Positions 17,218 to 25,063 of a DNA stretch of 64,000 nucleotides are shown here, piece by piece. The first letter of the stretch is position 1. Each line of letters starts with the position of its first letter. Under the pieces are notes generated by a model that did not search any database, was not told the origin of the DNA, and was given only the letters and a program-made list of their open reading frames with translations. Where the stretch lies: NCBI GenBank assembly GCA_022823865.1, contig JAJEHF010000197.1:1-64000 (forward strand), in the 5' to 3' direction. Source of the DNA: Bryobacterales bacterium. Lineage in GTDB: Bacteria > Acidobacteriota > Terriglobia > Bryobacterales > UBA6623. The position numbers and the translations under genes are program-made.

Positions 17218-18585
17218 ATGTTGCGTGCCCGAGGATTGAATCGACGCCAGACGATCCGCTCGCTCGCCGGTGGCGGACTGCTTCTGCCCGGCCTGCTGTC
17301 GGAAATGCTGGGCTCGACCGCGGCTGATCCGCTCAGCCCGAAGAAACCGCACTACCCGGCCAAGGCCAAGCAGGTCATCTTCCTGTTCATGACGGGCGGC
17401 GTGTCGCACGTGGACACGTTCGATCCCAAGCCCTTCCTGCGGCAGAACCACGACCAGCGGCACAGCAAGAACCGCGTCTACAAGGGAGCGGATTGGGAAT
17501 TCCGTCCATGCGGCCAGAGCGGCATTGAAGTCAGTGACCTATTCCCGCACACCGGCGAGGTCATCGACGACATTGCGGTCGTGCGCTCGATGACCAACAT
17601 GAACGGGGACCACTTCGGCGCGACTCTGGGGATTCACACCGGATCGGCGACGTTCAACCGGCCCAGCATCGGCTCGTGGGTGAGCTACGGGTTGGGCACG
17701 CTCAACCAGAACCTGCCGTCGTTCATGGTGATCGCGCCCGAGATTCCGTATGCGGGCGGGCAGGTCTGGGGATCGGACTTCTTGCCGGTGTTGCACCAGG
17801 GCACGCGCATCGTGCCGGGCGACGAGCCGATCGCGCACATGAGCCAGCGGACAACCAGCAACCAGCAACGCACCGAGCTGGACCTGCTGGAGTACTTCAA
17901 CCGGCAGCACCTGCAGGGACGCGAGCGGGACACCAACTTGTCGGCCCGCATCAAGTCGTTCGAGACGGCGTTCGGCATGCAAGTGGAAGCGCCCGAAGCG
18001 TTCGACCTCACGAAGGAGTCTGACGCAACCCTGAACATGTACGGGCTCGAGCGCGGCAGCACCGATGGCTTCGCTTGGCAGTGCATAGTGGCACGGCGGC
18101 TGGTCGAGCGAGGCGTTCGCTTCGTCGAGCTGATCGATGGCGGCACGGCCATCGACCACAACTGGGACACGCACGCCAAGATGGCGAACTACAACCGCAT
18201 GGCCAAGAATGTCGACCAGCCAATCGGAGCACTGATCCGGGATCTGAAGTCGCGCGGCATGTTGGACGACACCCTCGTGGTATGGACGACGGAATTCGGG
18301 CGCACGCCGACCTGCCCGTCGCCCGGTGCCGAAGGACGCGGGCACCACTCCAAGGTCTACAGCTCGTGGCTGGCCGGCGGCGGAGTCAAGGGCGGCATGG
18401 TCTACGGGTCCAGTGACGAGATGGGCTTTGGCATCGCCGAGAATCCGGTGACGGTGCATGATTTCCAGGCGACCATCTTGGACCGGCTTGGCATGGACCA
18501 CGAGCGGCTTACCTACCGCCACGCCGGGCGCGACTTCCGGCTGACCGACGTGCACGGCCACGTGGTCAAGGACATCCTGACCTGA
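17218..18585 (+). CDS. DUF1501 (sulfatase-like fold) Tat-exported protein
   Basis: 455 aa. The N-terminus GLNRRQTIRSLAGGGLLLPG is a Tat-type signal. The body has DUF1501 marks: IFLFMTGGVSHVDTFDPKP, DDIAVVRSMTN, GSWVSYGLG, FVELIDGG, VVWTTEFGRTP, and GRGHHSKVYSSWLAGGGVKGGMVYGSSDEMG. DUF1501 proteins share the alkaline-phosphatase-like fold and usually sit beside a DUF1549/DUF1553 cytochrome-like gene; that partner is absent here. There is no Shine-Dalgarno before the ATG, only CATATAG about 7 nt upstream, so a leaderless transcript is possible. Confidence 0.87.
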   Translation: MLRARGLNRRQTIRSLAGGGLLLPGLLSEMLGSTAADPLSPKKPHYPAKAKQVIFLFMTGGVSHVDTFDPKPFLRQNHDQRHSKNRVYKGADWEFRPCGQSGIEVSDLFPHTGEVIDDIAVVRSMTNMNGDHFGATLGIHTGSATFNRPSIGSWVSYGLGTLNQNLPSFMVIAPEIPYAGGQVWGSDFLPVLHQGTRIVPGDEPIAHMSQRTTSNQQRTELDLLEYFNRQHLQGRERDTNLSARIKSFETAFGMQVEAPEAFDLTKESDATLNMYGLERGSTDGFAWQCIVARRLVERGVRFVELIDGGTAIDHNWDTHAKMANYNRMAKNVDQPIGALIRDLKSRGMLDDTLVVWTTEFGRTPTCPSPGAEGRGHHSKVYSSWLAGGGVKGGMVYGSSDEMGFGIAENPVTVHDFQATILDRLGMDHERLTYRHAGRDFRLTDVHGHVVKDILT

Positions 18586-18723
18586 TCTCGCCCGCAGAGT
18601 CACGACGGGCCTTGGTGCTGCAGCGAGTTGCAGGTTCCAGTGAACTCCGGGTTCCGTCCGGCGGGCCGTGTTCCGAGCGTGCCAGCTTGAACGACTAGCG
18701 ATGCGCGCTTCTGGCGCCGCACA

Positions 18724-19461
18724 CTACTCGAGGCGCGCCGTCAGCAGCAGGAAAATTCCGTCCGCAATGCCCCGCACTCCCGTCTTGCCGACGACCAGTG
18801 TCTTGCCGTGTGCCGCTGTGAGTTGAGTCTCGATTTGCGCCGTTTCTTTACCCGAGGCTGAGTCAGTTCGGCTGAGCTCGAGCTTGACCAGGCTCAACTT
18901 GATCGCCTCCGGCTTAGGGCGCTCGTCTGCCAGGAGGAGCATGACGCTGTAGTCCACCCGGTCCTGGCTCTGGATTTGGCCCCTGACGGAAGCGATGCGG
19001 CCGTCGGGACTGGTGCGAACAGTCAGGGACTCCAGCAGTTGGTACGACGCGAAGGGAAATGTGTCCCGGATCTCGTCGATGGCCTTCTGTACCGGTTCCG
19101 GTGCGACGGACGAGTCCGCCTCGCTGCGGAATGCGCCAACGAGGTGGAGGTCAAGGACCACGTCTGCCGGCGCTGGGTCTGCCGGTGCTGGATCTGGCTG
19201 TGGCATGTCTACTTCGGCGAGCGTCTCGATCACCATGGAAACTTGGGCAGGGTCTCCTTGAACCAGCACCACGCCTAGCGCTGGGTCTGCCCTGACCAGC
19301 GGTCCCGACTGGCGCACAAGGTCTTCCAGCAGGTCGGCCTGTGCGTGCTTCGGGCGGTAGATGCGCATGAGTTGCTCGTCCTCTGCACCGGTCAGCGTTG
19401 AGGGCGAGCCAACCAGCAAGAGCAGGGTCAGGCAAAGTGCGGGAATAGCATGGCGTGTCAT
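18724..19461 (-). CDS. Exported protein with secretin-N-like region, third gene of ECF operon
   Basis: 245 aa. A clear signal peptide (LCLTLLLLVGSPSTLTGA) is preceded by an ideal GGAGG ribosome site. Residues 30-90 (IYRPKHAQADLLEDLVRQ..VVLVQGDPAQVSMVIETLAEVDMPQP) resemble the secretin/TonB short N-domain (STN/NolW-like). A short DPAPADPAPAD linker precedes a beta-rich C-terminal domain. It is the last gene of the sigma / anti-sigma operon, starting 10 bp after the anti-sigma gene. It may sense or carry the envelope signal; that is inference. Confidence 0.65.
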   Translation of the reverse strand: MTRHAIPALCLTLLLLVGSPSTLTGAEDEQLMRIYRPKHAQADLLEDLVRQSGPLVRADPALGVVLVQGDPAQVSMVIETLAEVDMPQPDPAPADPAPADVVLDLHLVGAFRSEADSSVAPEPVQKAIDEIRDTFPFASYQLLESLTVRTSPDGRIASVRGQIQSQDRVDYSVMLLLADERPKPEAIKLSLVKLELSRTDSASGKETAQIETQLTAAHGKTLVVGKTGVRGIADGIFLLLTARLE

Positions 19462-19471
19462 GTTACCTCCT

Positions 19472-20047
19472 TCAGTCCATCAGCCAGTGAATTTCAATCG
19501 CTGGGTCGTTGGATGGGATGCGGAGCCTTGCACCGCCGTCGGCATCCGCAATCAGACTCAGCTTGGCCGCATTGAGCGGATCGGCGCCGGTCTCAGGCCT
19601 CGCCGCTGCCGACGGGGCGGGCGATGATCCGAACCGCGAGAACTCGGAAAGTGCGAACCCCTGCGCGGGAGGCCGGGCGGGGGCCAGTACCGCCCGTGGC
19701 AGTTCCAAGGCTTGCCAGTCCGGCTGCAGGCCCAAGATGGCAATCGAGACGCAGGCTGTCGCGACTCCTGCGACGCCCCAGCGCAGCCGGCGCCACAGTG
19801 ACACTTGATCGGAGTCGCCTTGCTCGACTGCGATCCGAGACTGCACCTGCGTTGGCAGTGCGGAGCGCAGGCGGGGCGGCATTGGAGCGCGGCTGTCCAT
19901 CACTGCCGACCGGACCACTCGGAACTCATCCACCGCTTGCGCGCAGGCGTGGCAAGAACGCAGGTGTTGTGCGATCCGGCGGGCTTGGCGCTCCCGGGCA
20001 TCACCGCCGGCGAATAGCGAGAGTTCGAGCTCGGTGGGGCAGTTCAT
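19472..20047 (-). CDS. Membrane-bound zinc-finger anti-sigma factor
   Basis: 191 aa. The N-terminal ZAS-type site HLRSCHAC (His28, Cys32, Cys35) is typical of zf-HC2 anti-sigma factors that hold an ECF sigma factor at the membrane. One hydrophobic span (about residues 92-108) follows, then an Ala/Pro-rich extracytoplasmic tail. Its ATG overlaps the sigma gene stop (ATGA), which supports stoichiometric co-expression. Confidence 0.85.
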   Translation of the reverse strand: MNCPTELELSLFAGGDARERQARRIAQHLRSCHACAQAVDEFRVVRSAVMDSRAPMPPRLRSALPTQVQSRIAVEQGDSDQVSLWRRLRWGVAGVATACVSIAILGLQPDWQALELPRAVLAPARPPAQGFALSEFSRFGSSPAPSAAARPETGADPLNAAKLSLIADADGGARLRIPSNDPAIEIHWLMD

Positions 20048-20622
20048 GTCTGGCTCCGCCTGCCTCCGAGGATGTATCGGCGCAGCTTCGCGCGGGCTGC
20101 GCTCACTTGTGAGCGAACGGTGGCCTGGGTCGTTCCCAGGGCCGCCGCGACTTCTGCGGTCGTAAGGCCCTCAAGGTCGCGCAGGGTGATGGCCACCCGT
20201 TCCTTGTAGGGCAGCCGGGCAATCGCGCGGCGGGTCAAGTCCCGCTGTTCTTGCAGAGCGGCCGTCTCGAACGGTCCAGGATCACGCGCGACCAAGACTT
20301 CGGTGTCGATCTCCGCTGTCCCCTTTCGGGGCCTGCGCCGGGTCATGTCGCGGCAGGCATTGACCGTGAGCCTGTAGAGCCACGCCGCCAAGTCCCTCTT
20401 CGGATCAAAGCTCGCAAGGTGGCGGAACGCCCTGAGGAAGGCCTCCTGCGCCGCATCCTGTGCGTCCGCGTCGTTTCCCAAGATGGCGCGAGCCGTGCGG
20501 AACACTCTTTGCTGGTGGAGTTCGACCAAGCGGCCGAATGCCGCTGTGTCCCCAGATTGCGCTGCCGCAATCAGGTGGCGAGCAGATTCGGCGTCCCGAA
20601 CAGGAGCTGAGTCGCGCCTCAT
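20044..20622 (-). CDS. ECF-family RNA polymerase sigma factor
   Basis: 192 aa from ATG 20622. Sigma region 2 is clear (FRTARAILGNDADAQDAAQEAFLRAFRHLASFDPKRDLAAWLYRLTVNACRD) and so is region 4 (LPYKERVAITLRDLEGLTTAEVAAALGTTQATVRSQVSAARAKLRR). It is released by the adjacent zinc-finger anti-sigma factor. A GTG at 20670 is in frame, but a promoter-like pair (TTGCAC/TATTCA) lies immediately upstream of it, so the ATG at 20622 is preferred. The gene is divergent from the second TonB receptor, a plausible regulatory target. Confidence 0.9.
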   Translation of the reverse strand: MRRDSAPVRDAESARHLIAAAQSGDTAAFGRLVELHQQRVFRTARAILGNDADAQDAAQEAFLRAFRHLASFDPKRDLAAWLYRLTVNACRDMTRRRPRKGTAEIDTEVLVARDPGPFETAALQEQRDLTRRAIARLPYKERVAITLRDLEGLTTAEVAAALGTTQATVRSQVSAARAKLRRYILGGRRSQT

Positions 20623-20674
20623 CCAGGCGACCGCATTGCCGACGGGAACTGCTCCAGCCACGGCCCTCACATTA

Positions 20675-20705
20675 TGAATACTCCGCCTTGGCGCATTTCG
20701 TGCAA
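20675..20705 (-). promoter_or_regulatory. Candidate promoter of the ECF sigma operon
   Basis: On the minus strand TTGCAC (20705-20700), a 19-nt spacer and TATTCA (20680-20675) precede the sigma gene by about 50 nt. The spacer is longer than the usual 17 nt. Confidence 0.35.
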
Positions 20706-20900
20706 ACAGATTTCGCAGCCTTGGCGCCCGCTCCAGCGGGAAGTCGCTAGCGGAGCTAGAGTCGCGCCCGTGCAGCCTCGACTCTGAGTTGGGTGCCGCG
20801 CCACCGTCCGACCTACCAAGACTCGCCGGGACGGGACTCGACTCGAGCCAGGCCGCCGGGTGCCGCAGCGTGCTCTCACCGCCTGCCGAGAACCTGCGAT

Positions 20901-20931
20901 TTGCACTCGTGCCGCGCCCTGTGCGTATACT
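20901..20931 (+). promoter_or_regulatory. Candidate promoter of the second TonB receptor gene
   Basis: TTGCAC at 20901-20906, a 19-nt spacer and TATACT at 20926-20931, about 97 nt before the ATG. The -35 sequence and spacer length match the divergent sigma-operon candidate. The leader then contains AGGAGG (21008-21013) and AAGGA (21018-21022), the latter at proper spacing to ATG 21029. Confidence 0.4.
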
Positions 20932-21028
20932 GTTAGCGGTGGGGTGGATTGGCCTGAGAAAGGTCTCTGCTCTTGACTGTATTGAGGTTCCGGCTTGGTT
21001 CCGGAACAGGAGGAAACAAGGAATCTAC

Positions 21029-24000
21029 ATGCGACGAAGCTCGTATTCATTGATCCCAGCGGTGCTGCTCGCAGTGCTGCTGGCCGCGGTGCCGGCCATG
21101 GCACAGCGAGACATGGGCACGCTGCTCGGCAGCGTGACGGACCCTTCGGGAGCCGCCATTCCGGGAGCCACGATCACAATCACCGAAGAGGCAACTGGCG
21201 TGACCGACACGGTCGAGTCGGATGTCATCGGCAACTACATCCGGCCCCTCATCAAGCCGGGCGCCTACACGATTGCCTGCGAATCGCCGGGTTTCAAGCG
21301 CTCGGTCCAGAGCGGCGTGATCCTGCAGTCCGCCGGCCGAGTCCAGGCCAACTTCGTGCTTGAGATCGGCGAGGTTACGGAAACGATCGAGGTCTCTGCC
21401 GCGCCCCCGGCCCTGCAGACCGAGACGACCCAGATGGGCGGCACGCTAGAGAACCGCCAGACCAGCGAGCTGCCCTTGGGCGGCCAGCGCCGGTTTGCGT
21501 TCTTGGCTCGGACCGTGCCCGCGGTCGTGCCCGCCGAACCTGGTGCGCGTGACGCCGCCGGCGGCGGCTTCTCGGCCAACGGCGTGCGCTCGAACGGGCA
21601 GAACAACTTCCTGCTCAACGGCGTTGACAACAACGTCAACGTCATCGACTTCATCAACCAGACCGCCTACGTGGTCGGCCCGTCGGTCGAGGCCATCGGC
21701 GAGATGCAGATCTTGACGAACGGCTACAACGCCGAGTACGGGCGCGCCGCCGGCGGCGTGGTCAACGTGACGATCAAGTCCGGGACCAACGAAGTACACG
21801 GCACCCTGTTCGAGTTCCTGCAGAACACCAAGCTCAATGCCAATCCTTGGGAGTTGAACCGGAACGGCCAGCCGCGGCAAGGCTATAAGCAGAACCAGTA
21901 TGGTGCTGCCGTCGGTGGTCCGATCGCAAAGAACCGCACGTTCTGGTTCGCCGACTATCAGGGCACGCTGATCCGCGATAGCAGCCTGTCCAGCACGCTC
22001 ACCGTGCCGGCCCCTGGCATGGCTCAAGGCGACTTCACCTCTGTCTTCCGTGCAGGCGACGTGCTCGGCCAGGACGCCCTCGGCCGCGACATCACCCGCG
22101 GGCAGATCTTCGACCGCGACACGCAAAGGGAAGTGGGCGGTACTGTCATTCGCGACCCGTTCCCCGACAACAGGATCCCCCAAACGATGTTCGACCCGAT
22201 CGCCTCGAACCTGATCGGCCAGTATCCGGCGGAAAACCAGAACCTTACGGCGCCAGGCCAGCGTCCCGGCGGCAACTACTTCACCACGCGTAACGCAACC
22301 CGGGACGTCCATCAGTTTGACGTGCGCGTTGACCACCGCATCTCGGACAACGACAGCCTCTTCGGCAGCTTGAGCTGGATTGACGAACAGAAGTTCCAGT
22401 CCCCGCCGCTGCCCGGCGATCTCGACGCCGGTGGCTTCTTGGGAGAAACGGAGGAGAACCTCAGCCGCGCGGCGATGTTGAGCTACACGAAGATCTGGTC
22501 GCCCACGTTCATCACCGAGTCCCGCGTCGCCTATTCGCGCCTCATCACGACCCGCGTCCAGAGCAACGCGGACGCGGACTCGTTCTCAAGCCTAGGCTTC
22601 GGGGGGCTCAACCCGTTCACCACGAACAATGGCGGCATGATGCGCCTGGGTCCGCAGGGCTATAGCACTGTCGGCGGGTCCGAGTGGCTTCCGACGCAGG
22701 AGTACAACAACGTCTGGGACTTCATCCAGAACGTCTCTTGGAACAAGGGCTCGCACGCGATCAAGTTCGGCGCGGAGTACCGCCCGATCGGCTTCCCGTT
22801 CTTCCAAGTGCCGTCTCCTCGCGGCCGCATGGACTTCAACCGGGCCGACTCGGACCAAGTCGGATTCAACGACACCGGCGACGGCATGGCGTCTTGGCTG
22901 CTCGGCGACGTGCACTGGGCTCGCATCACGACCGCGAACTTCATTTCGTCGTTCAAGGATGCCTACTCGTTCTTTGTCCAGGACGACTGGAAGGTCTCGT
23001 CCAAGCTCACCGTCAACATTGGCGTGCGCTACGAGGTGACAACCCCGATCGGCGAAAAGTTTGGCCGCCAGGCCCACCTTGACGTGTTTGGCACCGATCA
23101 CAGCCAGCCTACCCTTGTCATTCCCCAAGGCAAGGACCAGGATGCTCCGCTGCCGCCGAACTTCGCCACCGACTACCCGGCGATCGCCGTGTCGCGTGGC
23201 GAGGCATCGCTTTATCTGACTGAGTGGGATCGGACGAATATCGCTCCTCGGATCGGCTTCGCCTATGAGGTGATGCCCGGCACGGTGATTCGCGCTGGCT
23301 ACGGCATCTTCTACGGCGCCGAAGAGAACGAGGGCGGAAACCCGAATCGTGGCGAGAATGTACCCTTCAACCAAGAGACGCGGTTCGTCAAGGACCGGCC
23401 GTCGGACGCGAACCCTTTCGTCCGCAAGTTCTCGGACGGCTTCCCGGTCGACGCGTTCACGCTTCCCGCCCCGATTTCCTTCCGGTCGCTCTACACGCAG
23501 CGCCGCTGGCCATTGGTGAACAAGTGGAACTTCAACCTGCAGCGCGACTTGGGCTGGAGTTCGGTCCTCGAGCTGGCCTACATCGGCTCCAAGGGCAACC
23601 GCCTGACGGACAACTACAACGGCAACCCCGTGGTGAACGACCCGCGTCCAAATGTTTCAGGCTTTGACCGGAGGCCCTTCGCGCACGTGGTGGGCAATAC
23701 CAACATCACCTTCACCAACAGCAACGGCCGCTCGGCGTACCACGCTTTCACGGCGAAGCTGGACAAGCGCTACTCGGACGGTCTAGGCTTCCTCGCCGCC
23801 TACACGTGGGGTCACGCGCTGGCGGATACGGGCACGACTCTCTCTGGCGGCCCTGGGTTCCGTACGCCGCACCAGTCTTTGGAGTACTCTCACGCCAGCT
23901 TTGATATACGGCACCGCTTTGTTCTTAGTGGCAACTGGAACCTTCCGACGCCGAGCAACCTGAGCGGTGCCGCGAACATGATCGTTGGAGGCTGGCAGCT

Positions 24001-24439
24001 GAACGGCATTCTGACGCTGCAGACAGGTAACTACTTCAGCATAGGAACCAACCGTGCGATCTGCTCCTGCACGGGAACGACGCGTCCTGATCCGGTATCG
24101 GGCAGAGATCCCAACGCGGCCCCCTCCGGCGGTCGCTCTCCTGAGGAGTGGTTCGACACGTCTGCGTTCCAAGACCCGGCGGTCGGCACCTACGGGGCTC
24201 TCGGGAATTACAGCAACATCGGCCCGCCCACCAACACAGTGGACCTGTCGCTGTTCAAGGACTTCCCAATCACGGAGAGTTCCAAGCTGCAGTTCCGAAT
24301 CGAGTCGTTCAACTTGATGAACACACCACAGTTCAATCGGCCGAATTCAACGCACGGATCGGGCAACTTCGGTCAGATCTTTGGCACGCGCGCTGGCCTG
24401 AACAGAAACTTCCAGCTCGCGCTGCGGTTCATGTTCTAG
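21029..24439 (+). CDS. TonB-dependent receptor with carboxypeptidase-regulatory-like N-terminus
   Basis: 1136 aa. Signal peptide (YSLIPAVLLAVLLAAVPAMA), then a carboxypeptidase-regulatory domain (LLGSVTDPSGAAIPGATITIT) to about residue 110. A plug domain follows (FSANGVRSNGQNNFLLNGVDNN, YNAEYGRAAGGVVNVTIKSGTNEVHG), then a large barrel ending in a terminal aromatic (ALRFMF). It is similar in architecture to the receptor at 235-3705. It probably imports an oligomeric substrate; identity unknown. It is followed by a strong intrinsic terminator and lies divergent to an ECF sigma/anti-sigma operon, a setting reminiscent of surface-signalled nutrient uptake. Confidence 0.92.
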   Translation: MRRSSYSLIPAVLLAVLLAAVPAMAQRDMGTLLGSVTDPSGAAIPGATITITEEATGVTDTVESDVIGNYIRPLIKPGAYTIACESPGFKRSVQSGVILQSAGRVQANFVLEIGEVTETIEVSAAPPALQTETTQMGGTLENRQTSELPLGGQRRFAFLARTVPAVVPAEPGARDAAGGGFSANGVRSNGQNNFLLNGVDNNVNVIDFINQTAYVVGPSVEAIGEMQILTNGYNAEYGRAAGGVVNVTIKSGTNEVHGTLFEFLQNTKLNANPWELNRNGQPRQGYKQNQYGAAVGGPIAKNRTFWFADYQGTLIRDSSLSSTLTVPAPGMAQGDFTSVFRAGDVLGQDALGRDITRGQIFDRDTQREVGGTVIRDPFPDNRIPQTMFDPIASNLIGQYPAENQNLTAPGQRPGGNYFTTRNATRDVHQFDVRVDHRISDNDSLFGSLSWIDEQKFQSPPLPGDLDAGGFLGETEENLSRAAMLSYTKIWSPTFITESRVAYSRLITTRVQSNADADSFSSLGFGGLNPFTTNNGGMMRLGPQGYSTVGGSEWLPTQEYNNVWDFIQNVSWNKGSHAIKFGAEYRPIGFPFFQVPSPRGRMDFNRADSDQVGFNDTGDGMASWLLGDVHWARITTANFISSFKDAYSFFVQDDWKVSSKLTVNIGVRYEVTTPIGEKFGRQAHLDVFGTDHSQPTLVIPQGKDQDAPLPPNFATDYPAIAVSRGEASLYLTEWDRTNIAPRIGFAYEVMPGTVIRAGYGIFYGAEENEGGNPNRGENVPFNQETRFVKDRPSDANPFVRKFSDGFPVDAFTLPAPISFRSLYTQRRWPLVNKWNFNLQRDLGWSSVLELAYIGSKGNRLTDNYNGNPVVNDPRPNVSGFDRRPFAHVVGNTNITFTNSNGRSAYHAFTAKLDKRYSDGLGFLAAYTWGHALADTGTTLSGGPGFRTPHQSLEYSHASFDIRHRFVLSGNWNLPTPSNLSGAANMIVGGWQLNGILTLQTGNYFSIGTNRAICSCTGTTRPDPVSGRDPNAAPSGGRSPEEWFDTSAFQDPAVGTYGALGNYSNIGPPTNTVDLSLFKDFPITESSKLQFRIESFNLMNTPQFNRPNSTHGSGNFGQIFGTRAGLNRNFQLALRFMF

Positions 24440-24464
24440 GCGGCTCGTCCGCTTAGCTCGCAAC

Positions 24465-24496
24465 GGCCTCCGCCCTCCGGGGCGGGGGCCTTTTTT
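24465..24496 (+). terminator. Strong intrinsic terminator after TonB receptor gene
   Basis: An 11-bp stem GGCCTCCGCCC/GGGCGGGGGCC (one G-U), loop TCCG, followed directly by six T. It starts 26 nt after the stop codon; the clearest terminator in the window. Confidence 0.9.
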
Positions 24497-25063
24497 GCGG
24501 ACGCCCTTCGAGGACTGGGCCCTGCGGTTCGCTAGGCAATCTACTAGATCTCTCTTTGCGGACACGCTCGACTACCGGTCAATCGATTGATGCCGCAGAC
24601 CGGTCGCGAGGAGGGGGCGTTAAGGCTGGGGCCAACTTCTGAGTCGCACACCTGGCCTCGCTCAACGATGCCTCCGAGTCGTTGATGCGGCATTCGGCCG
24701 CATCGAGGCCACGTCATCCAGATTGTGGCGATTCGTCCGTGGCCACGTGTGTGAAGTCAGCTGCAATCTACTGAGAAGCCGTCCTCCGCCGGGCCCACGA
24801 GCGGCTGGGAGTGCGCCTGCAAGATCCCGAATTCGTGTGCGGGGCTGCCGTGGCAGGCGAGGGTTCCACCAGGTTCGTTCCCGCGACGAAGAGGGAGCCA
24901 ATGCTTCGGGCCATCGCGGCCACGGAATCGCCGATAGCCGCCGTGCCGCGCAAGCGTTTCGGGAGAGTCGATCTCGTGACGCAGGAAGACAGGGCCCGAT
25001 GATCAAACAGATGTTCACGATGCGTGGTGGCCCAGGCGATCGCCACACGGGAGGCGACCGCGC
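24497..25063. other. Non-coding stretch, no feature seen
   Basis: 567 bases between the terminator and the 3' end of the metallohydrolase gene. Open frames exist on both strands but none has a recognisable domain, ribosome site or consistent coding character. A decayed gene cannot be excluded. Confidence 0.35.

Noticed and set aside
24662-25048. Open frames after the TonB receptor terminator
   Set aside because: No ribosome site, no domain, and competing frames on both strands.
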